Counted from the first letter of the stretch, positions 1 to 9,929 are shown. The stretch: DNA of 24,252 nucleotides from Xanthoparmelia taractica (GCA_033085395.1 JANQBS010000428.1:1-24252), one strand, 5' to 3'. The notes: a model not told the origin generated them from the sequence alone. Made by a program: numbers and translations.

Positions 1-76
1 ATTGAAATGTTTTTAGGTCGATTTTTAGTAGCCTGGAAATGTTTTTAGGCTAAAAACATCTCCCTCTGGTAGATAG
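1..76. repeat. 76-bp dispersed direct repeat, left copy
   Basis: This stretch aligns without gaps to 9660-9735, in the same orientation, with roughly 66 of 76 positions identical. In the right copy the motif ATGTTTTTGGGT is followed about 40 bp later by its inverse ACCCAAAAACAT; here both arms have decayed by changes largely of RIP type. The sequence flanking the two copies differs on both sides, so this looks like a shared terminus or subterminal motif of repeats rather than part of a long duplication. It overlaps the end of the minus-strand coding relic at 25-650. I could not assign it to a named family. Confidence 0.75.
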
Positions 77-650
77 TATTTATCTACTTCTATATATTCG
101 TTAAGAAGATCTAGAACGAGTATAATATTACGTGTACGACTATAAGGGTCGATAGTGAGACTGCGAACGATTTCTTCTCCTTCGACTCTAATAATAATAA
201 TCTTAATTCGTCGACTTCTAGCAATATTCGTCTCTTTACTTCGTCTTCTTTTCTCTTTTAATCTTTTAATAATTTCTTACGATCTTTTATCTATACTTTA
301 ATACTCGATATATTATAGAAGAAATATTATAATTCGCGCGATCTTTTACTCGAGATATAAAAGTATATTAAATTAAATATAGTTCGCGTAAATATCGTGT
401 ATAAGTCTTATAATAAACTCGATTATATTAATAGACGAATCTCTAAGAAGTCTTCAATCGAATAGCTAGTAACTAATAGTAATTTTAATAATAAGAAAAT
501 CGTATATAATTACGCGAATATCGATTATCTTTTTTAATATTAGGGTATAATTAAGAAGAAGATAAATTCGTATATTATATCTCTTCTGCTAGTAGGCGAT
601 GAAATATACGTTAATATAAATTATAAGATTAAGATCCTTAGCGATCGAAG
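25..650 (-). pseudogene. RIP-degraded coding relic, unrecognised protein
   Basis: Read on the minus strand from about 650 down to the TAA at 25-27, one frame stays protein-like for about 200 codons. The in-frame stops are TAA or TAG, as expected from RIP of CAA/CAG glutamine codons. The last 60 codons are free of stops. The C-terminal third is rich in Lys/Arg and then hydrophobic, with segments such as KEKRRRSK and IILVLDLLNEYIEVDKYYL. I do not recognise the family. The 3' end of the frame falls inside the 76-bp repeat, so the protein may belong to a mobile element. The upstream limit is uncertain because the frame becomes ambiguous beyond about 650. Confidence 0.4.
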
Positions 651-2455
651 AGAACGAGCTTTTAATATTTCTATCGCTCGATTCTTTTCTATTAAGAATA
701 ACGGGTTCTACGATATTAATAATACTATAATATTCTAAGGCGTTGCGATGTCTATATATAGTCGTTTAATTACGAATAGTTTCGAGGGGGGAAAAGAATC
801 TATCTACTAAGTGCGTATACGACTAATAAAGCTTTATAAGGAAATTAATAAGGGGGCGTTATGCTATATAATAGTTAAGCTATATATATATGTAGTATAA
901 AATAAAATAGTAAATAAACGATACTCTACTTACAAATCGCGCTCGTTTCGATTTAATTAACTACTAGATAAACACGTATAATTAAAGAATATCCAGCCTA
1001 TCTAATAGATCTATCTACTATATACGAAGAGACTATATACACTATTAGAATTAGCCTTATCTTTCCCTATCTATTCAATCTCTAACTATTATTCTTAATA
1101 TTTAACCTCTAATCTAGCTAAGCTCTTCTTCTTATATATTTAATATTTTTCTCTACGATTATTTTTATTTCTATTTAAACTAAGGTGACGAGAAAGAAGA
1201 TTATCTATAAGTAGAGAGATCGCTTTAATTATATGCGATACGAGTCTCTTCGTCGAGAGAAGAGAAATTCTTACTATCTTAGACGTTAAAGAACTATTAG
1301 CACTATCTTATAAAAAAGAAAATATTCTATAATATAAACTCGCTCGATATAAATTAAATTTTTCTTAAATTAAGACGCTAAAGTCGAATATAATCTCGAT
1401 ATTAAACTCTATTTATTAAATCTTTATTATATAGAATTTCTAATTAAAGGAAAAAAAATAAGAAAGATTCGTCAAGATCTCGCCAAGAGAGCCCGTATAT
1501 AGTTTTTAACGAATCTTTGCTCGTTACTTAATCGACCTTATAACTTAACGAGTTTAAGCTCGATATTAGATAGCGATAACGCGATAAATAGCCCTAAGCG
1601 AGTACTACAAAATACACTCTTTAGAATTTTCATTGCATATAGTCTAATCGAGTTATGCTCGATCTCCTAAGTCGATTTACACTATAAACGTCAAGGCGCG
1701 CTAGCCCGACGACCCGCGATAAGAAGACTACGCGATTCAATTAAACGATCGCCTAACTCGTTTTATAGCGTGAACCGGTCGAGTTCTGTGATTAGGTCGC
1801 AACACGCTCGCACAAAAAAATATTTAAATATTATAACTCTTCTCACTCTCTGATTTCAACGTCTTACTCTCTCTCTTAATTTATTAAAATTCTCTTTATT
1901 ATATATATTTATATAGTAATAAACTTTATCTCTTTTTCAAATATTCTATATTATATTTATTTAATATATAACTTATATTTCGTTCTTTATCTTTCTTAAA
2001 AATATTAAATCTCGTATTTTAATTACTAAAATTCGAAATATCGATTAATAATCTATATATATATCGATATCTATATTTAATCTATTATATATCTTATTTT
2101 AAATCTTTTTTTTCTCGTTAAAATATCTACTTCTCTCTTTAAATATTCGATACGATTTCTTTAATAATTATTACGTTATCTACTACTTATCTATATAAAA
2201 TTCTAACTATATCTCTATATATATATATATCTTATAATATCTTGCTTTTTTAATATAAATTTCTATTTTATTAATCGTTTCTCTTTTTCTCTTTAACTTT
2301 ATTATATAATCTTATCTTAATTTCTTTAAATATAATTTTACTATATAATTAATATATATTTAATAACTCTTATACTATTATAACTCTAATATTATTCTCT
2401 ATAAGATAGATCGAACTTAGCCACTCTTTATTAAAATTTCTACTATATATCCCGA
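651..2455. other. AT-rich RIP-altered stretch without assignable gene
   Basis: About 1.8 kb of AT-rich, CpA/TpG-poor sequence. I found no open frame of useful length and no recognisable domain. A plus-strand frame across about 1215-1680 has few stops but no motif I know. About 1590-1815 is less AT-rich and retains several CpA/TpG, so it has been mutated less than its surroundings. From 1815 to 2455 the sequence is close to simple AT-rich, with TA-rich tracts such as that at 2215-2235. Confidence 0.6.
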
Positions 2456-2460
2456 CTATC

Positions 2461-2601
2461 TGTCACGAACGAATGGACGTGTAGTGGGATTAACTGCTTT
2501 CATTGTTCAAATATGCTACGAATGCTCTGAAAACTCTTCTCCGGAGCAACATTGATCCACACCGGCTTGGTATTCGGAGAGCAGATACCAAAACCGTGAC
2601 A
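2461..2601. mobile_element. Solo-LTR-like element, 141 bp, with 5-bp target duplication
   Basis: The element starts TGTCACGAAC and ends ACCGTGACA, so it has TG...CA ends within a short inverted repeat (TGTCACG/CGTGACA), as in many fungal LTR retroelements. It is flanked by CTATC at 2456-2460 and CTATC at 2602-2606, a perfect 5-bp target-site duplication. Its composition is balanced and keeps CpA and TpG, in sharp contrast to the AT-rich DNA on both sides. It therefore inserted after the surroundings were mutated, or was too short to be recognised by RIP. At 141 bp it is short for an LTR, so a TRIM-type or other small non-autonomous element is also possible. Confidence 0.85.
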
Positions 2602-2620
2602 CTATCTCTAACTTTTAACA

Positions 2621-3090
2621 ATTCAACCTAATACTAACTAGCTTAATTCTAGTTCGATTTATATAATTCGAATTTTATAATCTTGATATTAGTCTAAATA
2701 ATCATCTTTTTTTTATAGATCTAGACTATATTAATTATCTATATATCTAAATTTCAAAGCCCAACTACTACTAAGCTCTATGTATTCAACTTAATACTAA
2801 CTAGCTCAATTCTAATTCAATTTAGAAAACTCAAAATTTTTAGAGTTTATAAACTCGTATATAATTATCTTTTTTTTATATATCTACATTATATTCAATA
2901 TTCATATATTTAAATTTTAAATCCCCACTATCTCTAAGTCTATACATTTCAATCTAATACTAATATACTTAATTCTAGCTCCATTTAGAAAATTCGAAAA
3001 GCCAAGTATTAATAATAATATACTTAACTAACTTTTTTTTATAGATCTATATTATATTATTTATATAGCTCGAGAAATAGAATAAAACTT
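2621..3090. repeat. 163-bp tandem repeat array, 3' side of the helicase
   Basis: Three units start at about 2621, 2784 and 2947, an exact spacing of 163 bp. Each begins with a variant of ATTCAACTTAATACTAACTA and later carries a T8 tract followed by ATAGATCTA and a TATATCTAAATTT stretch. The last unit runs into the hairpin at 3091-3136. The array lies just beyond the 3' end of the minus-strand helicase relic, and a co-linear, shorter copy lies at about 9120-9457. Confidence 0.8.
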
Positions 3091-3136
3091 CGTACTAAGA
3101 TCTCTTCGAGAATACTCGCACTCTAATCTTAGCACG
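3091..3136. repeat. Hairpin block, left copy (RIP-decayed)
   Basis: This is a 46-bp inverted-repeat block corresponding position for position to 9458-9503. There the arms are still perfect (CGTGCCAAGACC / GGTCTTGGCACG). Here they read CGTACTAAGATC / AATCTTAGCACG, altered by transition changes of the RIP type. It sits between the tandem array and the 3' end of the helicase relic. Confidence 0.75.
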
Positions 3137-5309
3137 ATTTTTAAATAATAAATAATTAATTGTAATTATATATATTTCTCTTATTCCAGCTCTATTCTAA
3201 CTCTAGATTATCTATATCTTGATATCTAATCGCTATAATTTCTTTCGAAGCTTCATAGAATTCGTTTAATAAACGAATACTCTCGCTCTCGCCCTAAGAA
3301 TAGCCCTCGCTTAGATAAGCAATTTCTTCTCGTTCACGATCTAATGAAATATGGTTTTTCATTAGATCTCGACGATAGATTATTTCGAAGAGTGATGAGT
3401 CTTCTTCGAAGTAGACTTCAATAACGAATACACTAAGTATAACGTCAGGATAGCTACAGTCCTCTTTCGTCTCAAGCCATTTAGCGTCGTTTAAGCTTCG
3501 AATCCAATGCTTACATAAGCTGGGTGGCGCTAGACATCGAGTACACGCTATAAGATTTCGAATAGCCTTGAATTTTCGAAAGTTATCGCGATATTCGACG
3601 TATAAGGCCTTGAGTTCTCGTGATCCGACTTGACGACAGCGATATAATAAATGATTATCATCTGATATATCATTTATATAGCAATAGGGGCATCGATCTT
3701 GAAAGAATCGAAGACTTGACGTGATTTTTTCGAAAGTTATCGGCTTTTCTTGATGTTGAACTCGTTTTCGCTCAGCGATATTCGATAGTTGAGTATCACT
3801 CTCCCGAATAGACTCGAATTCTATAAATATATAATTAGTATATAACTTAGAAGTGATATAAGTACTTAGAATACCTTGAGAAATATCTAACATCTCGTCT
3901 TCGAATCTCTCGTTCTCATTAATCTCATAAATATCTAGATTCTTTTGGACGTTGAGATCTATATATATATTAGTAAACAGGGGAGAAAATAGTGAAATAT
4001 TAATATATATCTTACTTGGTCTTATTGGAGAATCGATAGACTGGTAAATATCACATTTCTCGTTATATTCTTGACAATCCAACTCCGAACCATCAAGATA
4101 TCTACTCAAGATATTTCTCCGATATCTAGATCCCTCAATATATTCGCTAACAATAGCTTGTTCGAACTTCTCGTTCTTATTCAATTAACGTTTTAATTAA
4201 ATAGAGTCTTGGGGTTCTAGAAGAATAGCCTCACTCCGAATTCGATCTCGACCCGCTCGACCTGATTCTTGAGCGTATTCGTATAAGGTATAGGGTAGAT
4301 CGATGTGGATAATAGCCTTAGCGTTTGGGATATCAAGTCCGAGGCCCAAAGAACTCGTAGCAATAATTCGAGAGTTTTTTTGATTCGAATCAAGAAAATT
4401 CCGAAGTACTTGTTCTTTCCCAATAATATTCGAATAATATATTAGTTATTTTAGCGTCTTTTGAAGTATATTCGCTTATTAATGAGTTCGAGTATAGATA
4501 ATTAATCGATCGTTGGAATATTCGTTGAATTTCTCTCGAATTAAGTCAAGAATTTAACTTTAAGACTAGTCGAGATGTACTACATAGCGAATATTAGATC
4601 GATTACTTGATGATCGATATATTCGTATATCGAACTAATCGATATAGAGTTTTTAGAGAAGGTCTGATTGATATCGAGGTGGGAGTGTCGCTATAAGTAA
4701 GACTATTTGAGTCTTATAAATAATTAAGTCTCCTAGCTAACTAAGCCGTCTTCGAAAGAGTTAATTCGTATTGAGAATTACGTGACACTCGTTAATAACA
4801 ATTTGATCGAGCTAATGAAACGTTCGTAGTCTTATGAGAAAACTTTTAAATTTAGTAGTTAAACTAGTCTCAGGGGTTATAAAGACTAGTCTAATCGAAT
4901 CGAGAGGATTTTATGAATCGAATATTATAGCCGAGATATTAAACTTTTTAGCTCTATTGAGTTAATCGAATAGTAGTAATATAAGAGATAAAATTACTAT
5001 AATTACTCTCAATGAATTAATCAAAGCCGGGATTTAATAGAGTAAACTCTTCCCCGATTCAATAGGCGAAATAGCTAATATAAAACTAGTCCTATTAAGA
5101 ATTTCGAATAGAATCTCTCGTTAATTGTATTGAAATCTAGTCGTGAGATCGAGAATTCTTCGAAGAGTCTTATTTAGATTAATAGTATTCAACTAATCTA
5201 ATCGAGAAAGACGTTGTTATTTAAAGTTATATTTAAATAATAATTTTTGGAGATTATTGGCCTAAAATATATAGGCAAAGAATTGGAATCCCCAGAGTCG
5301 AAGCCAAGT

Positions 5310-5444
5310 CTATAGAAGTTTTATTAGTAAGATAGACTTAGACTTAGACTTAGACTTAGACTATTAGATAATCGATATATAAGATCGATATATAAGTAGA
5401 AATATCATAAAAATATGAAAATAAATAATAAATATAGTACTTAC
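5310..5444 (-). other. Intron 6 of the helicase relic (135 bp)
   Basis: The donor GTAAGTACT at 5444 is a canonical fungal 5' splice site and the acceptor ...CTATAG ends at 5310. Both flanking exons are in phase 0 and the frame continues into a segment reading TWLRLWGF. The intron contains the hexamer tract at 5334-5363. Confidence 0.75.
5334..5363. repeat. Hexamer microsatellite (AGACTT)n in an intron
   Basis: Just under five tandem copies of AGACTT on the plus strand (read as TCTAAG units on the coding strand). It lies wholly inside the last intron of the helicase relic, towards its 3' splice site. It is a simple repeat and does not equal the common fungal telomere hexamer. Confidence 0.85.
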
Positions 5445-7630
5445 TAGAGAGGCCTCTCGATATCTATTCTTCTGGCTAATAACTTCTCCGGAACGATTCA
5501 AAATTCCTCTAGCATATGTAAGACCTCCCTGTCGAGTCGAATGGCCTACCTGGAGATCGATAACATTATCAGAATAATTATGATCATTATTATTATTGAC
5601 GTTATTATCAAAATCATCGTTCTCGAATCGAATCTCCTTTTTAAGAAATTTCCTAGCAATTTTAATAGCTAGATATCGATATTGGCTAGAGTTAATAACT
5701 AATCCAAGTTTAATCTCGGTCTCTCGTCTAAAAATACGTCGAAAATTATTCGAAATAAGTCTTATAGTCCTAGACTTATTGAGAGATATCTTTTAAAAGA
5801 GATATTTGAAAAAATATCGAGTTAATATCTAATTCTCGTAGATTCTCTGGATAAATAAGATTATTAGTCATAAATAATAGATTAATAGCTCTTTAATTTC
5901 TCGTAGGAGATAGCGATAAATAATCTTGATGGCTTCGGAGATTAAATAGCCCTTATAATAATAAGTAACGAAACAAATAAGATTATTTTCGTAGAAGATA
6001 TTTCGTAGACCACTCTTAATCAAATTGCTATATTAAAGACTCAATATTTCGAGTCCTCTAGCTAGTTGTTCATCTAATATATAAAGAAGAATAAGTAATT
6101 TCTCGAGGAATAGGGTTATTGAGTCGAAATAATTTATTAATCTTTTTCGATTTCAATTGAACTTAGGCCTAGAGACTTCAAATCGACGAAGAAGATTATA
6201 ATGTTCACCGATACGATTAATAAGCCATTTTTCAGGCGTTATTTAATCTAGATTTAATAGAGTATTCGATATAAAGTTATTAAGAAAGTTAAAAAAAGAC
6301 GTATTATCGAGTGGATTTTCCCGAATTTTCTTCCAAGGAATTAATGAAATATCACGTGATTTTCGAGAAATATTAAATAGTATTTCTTCGAATAGAATAG
6401 TACGTGTCGAATGTATTAGATCATAAAGAAATCCTCTGAAGTTTGATATCAAGAAAGATATTCTAGAGTAGAATATCGTTTCGTGATCCCAATCGATCTG
6501 GCCAATAAAAGTCGAGTCCCGAGCTATTTTTAGACCATATGCACGTAGATCTAATATGAAATGAATTGGACTATAAGATCCCCGAATTATAAATCGATCA
6601 ACTAGATTTGTAAGTCGATTGAGAGGTTTTTGATTTGATAATCCAAACCCCAAAGACACTGGGGAATCCGAATTATTTTCTGAGTTATTCTCCGAGTCGT
6701 TCTCCGTTGGAAAAGGCCTAGCTAGTGACTCATAGGCGTATCGAATAATAAAGAATCGAGATATCTTTATTATCGACGAGAGTTTTATTGGGAACGTCTT
6801 AACCTCGTGCCATTCATTCTCCTTAACCCCCAATAGAGATAATCCTATAAGAAATAAAGAGTCTTTCTTATAAGTATCGATTAATTGATCAAGTAGTGAT
6901 ATACAAAAATTCAATAAGAATTTTTGAAGTCGGGGAAGTTCGTAGAAAATCGAGTCTTTTCTACCTCGAATTCTCGATTGAGAATCAGGGCTAGGGCTAT
7001 CTAAGTTATTATTGATCTTAGATATATTCTCACTATCGATATCGATATTATTAAAGGAAGATTGATAATTCTTAGATCGTTAATAGTCTGAAATAGAACT
7101 TTCGTAGTCTTCCCAACTATCAAATCGAGATAATAGTCGATAGAGTTAATGAAACGTTCGTTTTTGTTTATTAGTGAATTGATATATTGGCCCACGAGTC
7201 TTAATTAGGTCTAGGTCTTCTTAAGTCCGAAGAAAAAAAGCGAGAATTTATTTCCAAGGCCTAAAATATTGAGATATTCGGGTAATATCTTGATATTAAC
7301 GTAGTGGTTTTCCTCGATATTAATCTTTCTTCGTTCGAACAGCCTCAAATCGTCCGAGATAGTCTATAGTCTCTATAATTAATTAACTATATTAAGCGAG
7401 AAGATCGAAAGTACTTTAATGAATTCTTAAAATCAATGAATTAGAGTTCGAGACTAGGCCTATTAGAGTAGATCTATTAAATCCATCTAATATATCGAGT
7501 CAGCCGGTTTGTTCTAGCCATGGACTAGGGTCGTTATAGTGGCCTTTCGTGATTTTTTGAATTTGAGAAATTCGAGAACTTTGAAATTTCGTGTCCACTC
7601 GAGCCCAGTATCTCTGTAGATGTTGAGGGA

Positions 7631-8312
7631 CTATATTATAGTTAATTATAGTCTATTTTTATTATAATATGAGATAAAAATGAATATATACCTTGAGGAA
7701 TAGATCTAGTAAGATCTAATCTCTCGAGTCCAGTCCGGGTTCTCTCCAGTTGTCCAGGTCCTATATAATAATTAATAAATAGAATACTTAGTATAGAAGA
7801 AGATAATAAAGAGAATTTATAATAATAATTATAATAAATAAGATATATACCTTGGGGAATAGATCAAGTATTACTAGATCTTTCGAGTCTAGTCCGGGTC
7901 CTCTCCAGTTGTCCAGGTCCTATATAATAATTAATAAATAGAATAAATAATATAAATAAAAGATAATAAAGAGAAAATAGTAATAATAAGTATAAGAAAG
8001 TAGATATATACCTTGGGGAATAGATTCGAGTTGACTAGATCTTGAGATCTCGGCTCGAGATCTCTTTCGATTGCTAGAGTCTATACTATAGTTAATATAT
8101 ACACTATTAAAAGAATAAATAGATAATTAAAGAAATATTAATAAAATAATAGAAGATATTAAGATAGAATAGATATTTACCTTGAGGAGAAGTCTCGATC
8201 TCGTTTCGAGATCTTTTTTGAACTCTAGAATCTATAATAATAATATATATTAGTTAGATTCATAAATATAATATAAATAGAGTTAATAGATAAATAAAAG
8301 ATAGATACTAAC
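7631..8312 (-). repeat. Tandem mini-exon array inside the helicase relic
   Basis: On the minus strand four short exons (51, 69, 69 and 69 bp: 8231-8181, 8080-8012, 7919-7851, 7760-7692) are separated by introns of 81, 100, 92, 90 and 61 bp. All have GT donors and AG acceptors and all are phase 1 on both sides, so any exon can be gained or lost without breaking the frame. The last two 69-bp exons are near-identical, each encoding a 23-residue unit that begins PGQLERTRT and ends SIPQ; the other two share an N..KRSR..EI-type core. The introns between them are also similar (for example the shared CTATATAATAATTAATAAAT on the plus strand), so the duplicated unit is exon plus intron, about 160 bp. 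The encoded segment is basic, Ser-rich and probably disordered, lying between the OrsD-like N-terminus and the middle domain. Confidence 0.85.
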
Positions 8313-8901
8313 TTCGGGGAATAAATCTTGATCTATCGGAGTCGTTTTCTTCGTTGTGAGAAGAATTCGAAGAACTTTCTCGAGATCTTTCAACCCTAGG
8401 CCTCGTAGGGTTTCTAATAGGGCTAGCCCTAATAGAATTAACCCTAAAATACTTATTTCTAGGGTCGGATTGAAAGAATCTTTGATAGAGAACGCTGGTT
8501 TTCCATGGATTATTTTCGAATTTCTTTATTCGTTGACCTCGTTTGCGAGGGTTCTCTTAATTATGAATATCTTTTAGATGTTCTTGAATTGGGACTCTAG
8601 AACGAGAGATAAAAGAATAATAAGAACACGCTAGTCCATTAGAATAGATAGCTAATTTAGGATTTGAATAAGTATTATCAAATGTTTCAAGAAAGCTTTG
8701 AATCCTAGCTTCAATCTCTGATTGAGTCTTGACTAGATCATCAATATAAGATATATCAACCTCGATTTGATGTCGAATACCAGGATTTAATTGATGAGAT
8801 CTATCCGAGAAATAAGTATTGATTCGAGATGAAATTAGAGTGAATTTACACTGTTTGCAGATCAATAGACTAGTCTCTTAATGAACGATGACGTAATCCA
8901 T

Positions 8902-9119
8902 TTAGGGTGAAAGAGAATATTCGATATAGTGGGTTAGATTATATCGAGTATAGATGTGTTGATTGTTGAAGAATTATTAAGAAAGAAAGAAGAAGATTTA
9001 AGAAACGATTGATATGTGCGAACGCTAAGCGTTAAACGCGGCTAATTCGTTAGTCGTAGATTATCTCGGGGTTTGGAGTTTATAAGAAAAATCGGACTTA
9101 GCGAGTCAATAAAATTCTA
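8902..9119. other. 5' flank of the helicase relic
   Basis: This is the short spacer between the putative start codon at 8901 and the right copy of the tandem array. It is AT-rich and RIP-altered. I see no convincing TATA box or other promoter element that can be distinguished from the background. Confidence 0.4.
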
Positions 9120-9457
9120 ATATATATAATTACTATCTCTAAGACTTAAGTATTCAACTTAATACTAACTAGCTCAATTCTAGTCCGATTTAGGAAATTT
9201 TAAAATCCTAAAATTAATCATAAAGTAAATAATCATCTTTTTTTTGTTGATCTAGACTATATTAGATATCTATATATCTAAATTTACCTCGAAATTATAT
9301 TCAAATCCTAAGATTTCAGCCTAATATTAAATAGCTTAATTCTAGCCCGATATGGAAAATTTGAAAATCTAATTATAAACACTAATCTAAATAACTATCT
9401 TTTTTTTATAGATCTATATCATATTAAATATATAGCCCGAGGAATAGAATGGGGATT
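9120..9457. repeat. 163-bp-type tandem repeat array, right copy
   Basis: Two units start at about 9152 and 9314, with spacing 162 bp. They are co-linear with the array at 2784-3090 and in the same orientation, offset by about 6,367 bp. Each unit has the same landmarks: an ATTCAACTTAATACTAACTA-like start, a T8 tract, then a GATCTAGACTATATTA-like segment. This copy is less mutated than the left one towards the hairpin end. Its position upstream of the helicase start suggests that it belonged to a neighbouring helicase unit, or that both arrays are repeated ends of one larger element. Confidence 0.8.
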
Positions 9458-9503
9458 CGTGCCAAGACCTCTTTCGGAGTACCCGCTCCCTGGTCTTGGC
9501 ACG
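9458..9503. repeat. Perfect 12-bp hairpin (CGTGCCAAGACC), right copy
   Basis: The arms CGTGCCAAGACC (9458-9469) and GGTCTTGGCACG (9492-9503) are perfectly complementary across a 22-bp GC-balanced loop and are followed by CTTTTTG. Survival of the stem in a region where the homologous copy at 3091-3136 is decayed marks this copy as less affected by RIP. A role as a transposon or repeat end is possible, but it could also be an RNA 3'-end hairpin. Confidence 0.85.
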
Positions 9504-9659
9504 CTTTTTGCATTTATTTCAACAATTTATTTCGAAATAACTATACATCCGATCTTAGTCAGCAATAGCGCGATTTGAAGCCCTAATCGAGGGCTGTAAA
9601 ATATACTCTTCAACTTTTTTTTTTTAGTTGATTCCGACCCAAAGACATTTGAATTTAAA
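9504..9659. other. Spacer with small inverted repeats
   Basis: It contains three short inverted repeats. AGCCCT..AGGGCT lies at about 9579-9595, TCAACT..AGTTGA brackets a T-tract at about 9619-9641, and GACCCAAAGACATTT pairs imperfectly with the start of the 76-bp repeat. It is less AT-rich than the DNA further right. No gene is seen. Confidence 0.5.
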
Positions 9660-9735
9660 ATTGAGATGTTTTTGGGTCGATTTTTAGTAGCCTGTTAATG
9701 TTTTTAACCCAAAAACATTTAACTCTGGTAGATAG
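9660..9735. repeat. 76-bp dispersed direct repeat, right copy
   Basis: Gapless partner of 1-76. It carries the inverted pair ATGTTTTTGGGT (from 9666) and ACCCAAAAACAT (to about 9718), so it can fold on itself. This copy retains more G and C than the left one. It marks the border between the helicase/repeat block and the Gypsy relic on its right. Confidence 0.75.
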
Positions 9736-9929
9736 ATTAAAATATTAAATATTTAGTAAAAATCTTCGTTTCACGAAAACGCGTTAAGTGAAAAACTATA
9801 TATAAGAATTAAGTAGCAATATTTAGTCTCTTATTATAACTAGTTTAATTATATTCTTACTTTTCGCGTCGATATTTAATATAGATAATATTAATATTAT
9901 ATTTCTAATAAGTCTTTAAGACGAAAGAA

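Larger units (their letters stand above)
3294..8901 (-). pseudogene. Telomere-linked RecQ-type helicase (OrsD/DUF3505 N-terminus), RIP-inactivated
   Basis: Start ATG is at 8901. Exons: 8901-8313, 8231-8181, 8080-8012, 7919-7851, 7760-7692, 7630-5445, 5309-3294. All introns are GT-AG and all phases agree, giving about 1,682 codons; if the TAG at 3294 is itself a RIP change the frame may run to 3156. The N-terminus has paired zinc-ligand cysteines (ICKQC, then NGLACSY...HLKDIH) and an OrsD-like W...QRFF...YF stretch. Helicase motifs near residues 1090-1360 are SPIESGKSLLY (motif I, decayed), NECH (motif II, normally DECH), ATLPP (III) and QESGRAGRDR (VI). A Cys cluster near residue 1550 (RCPYC, CTRCLAPPSLC) matches TLH C-termini. 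No indels were found. Many in-frame stops are present, nearly all explicable as C-to-T or G-to-A changes, as are the decayed motifs I and II, so the gene is dead. TLH genes typically lie near telomeres. Confidence 0.93.

Noticed and set aside
4217..4423. Minus-strand open frame of 68 codons
   Set aside because: It is the wrong frame of the helicase relic. The frame two bases over reads RecQ motifs V and VI and joins the rest of the gene.
5596..5796. Plus-strand open frame of 66 codons
   Set aside because: It is antisense to the helicase exon 7630-5445 and has no independent signal.
7631..8312. Interpretation as a CRISPR array or plain minisatellite
   Set aside because: The periodic units are explained by exon-intron duplication with valid splice sites and matching phase. 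A CRISPR array is not expected in a fungal genome.
8356..8577. Plus-strand open frame of 73 codons
   Set aside because: It is antisense to the first helicase exon, where the sense strand gives the OrsD-like region.
1..9735. The 76-bp repeats as LTRs of one 9.7-kb retrotransposon
   Set aside because: They do not have TG...CA ends, are very short, and no retroelement polyprotein lies between them.
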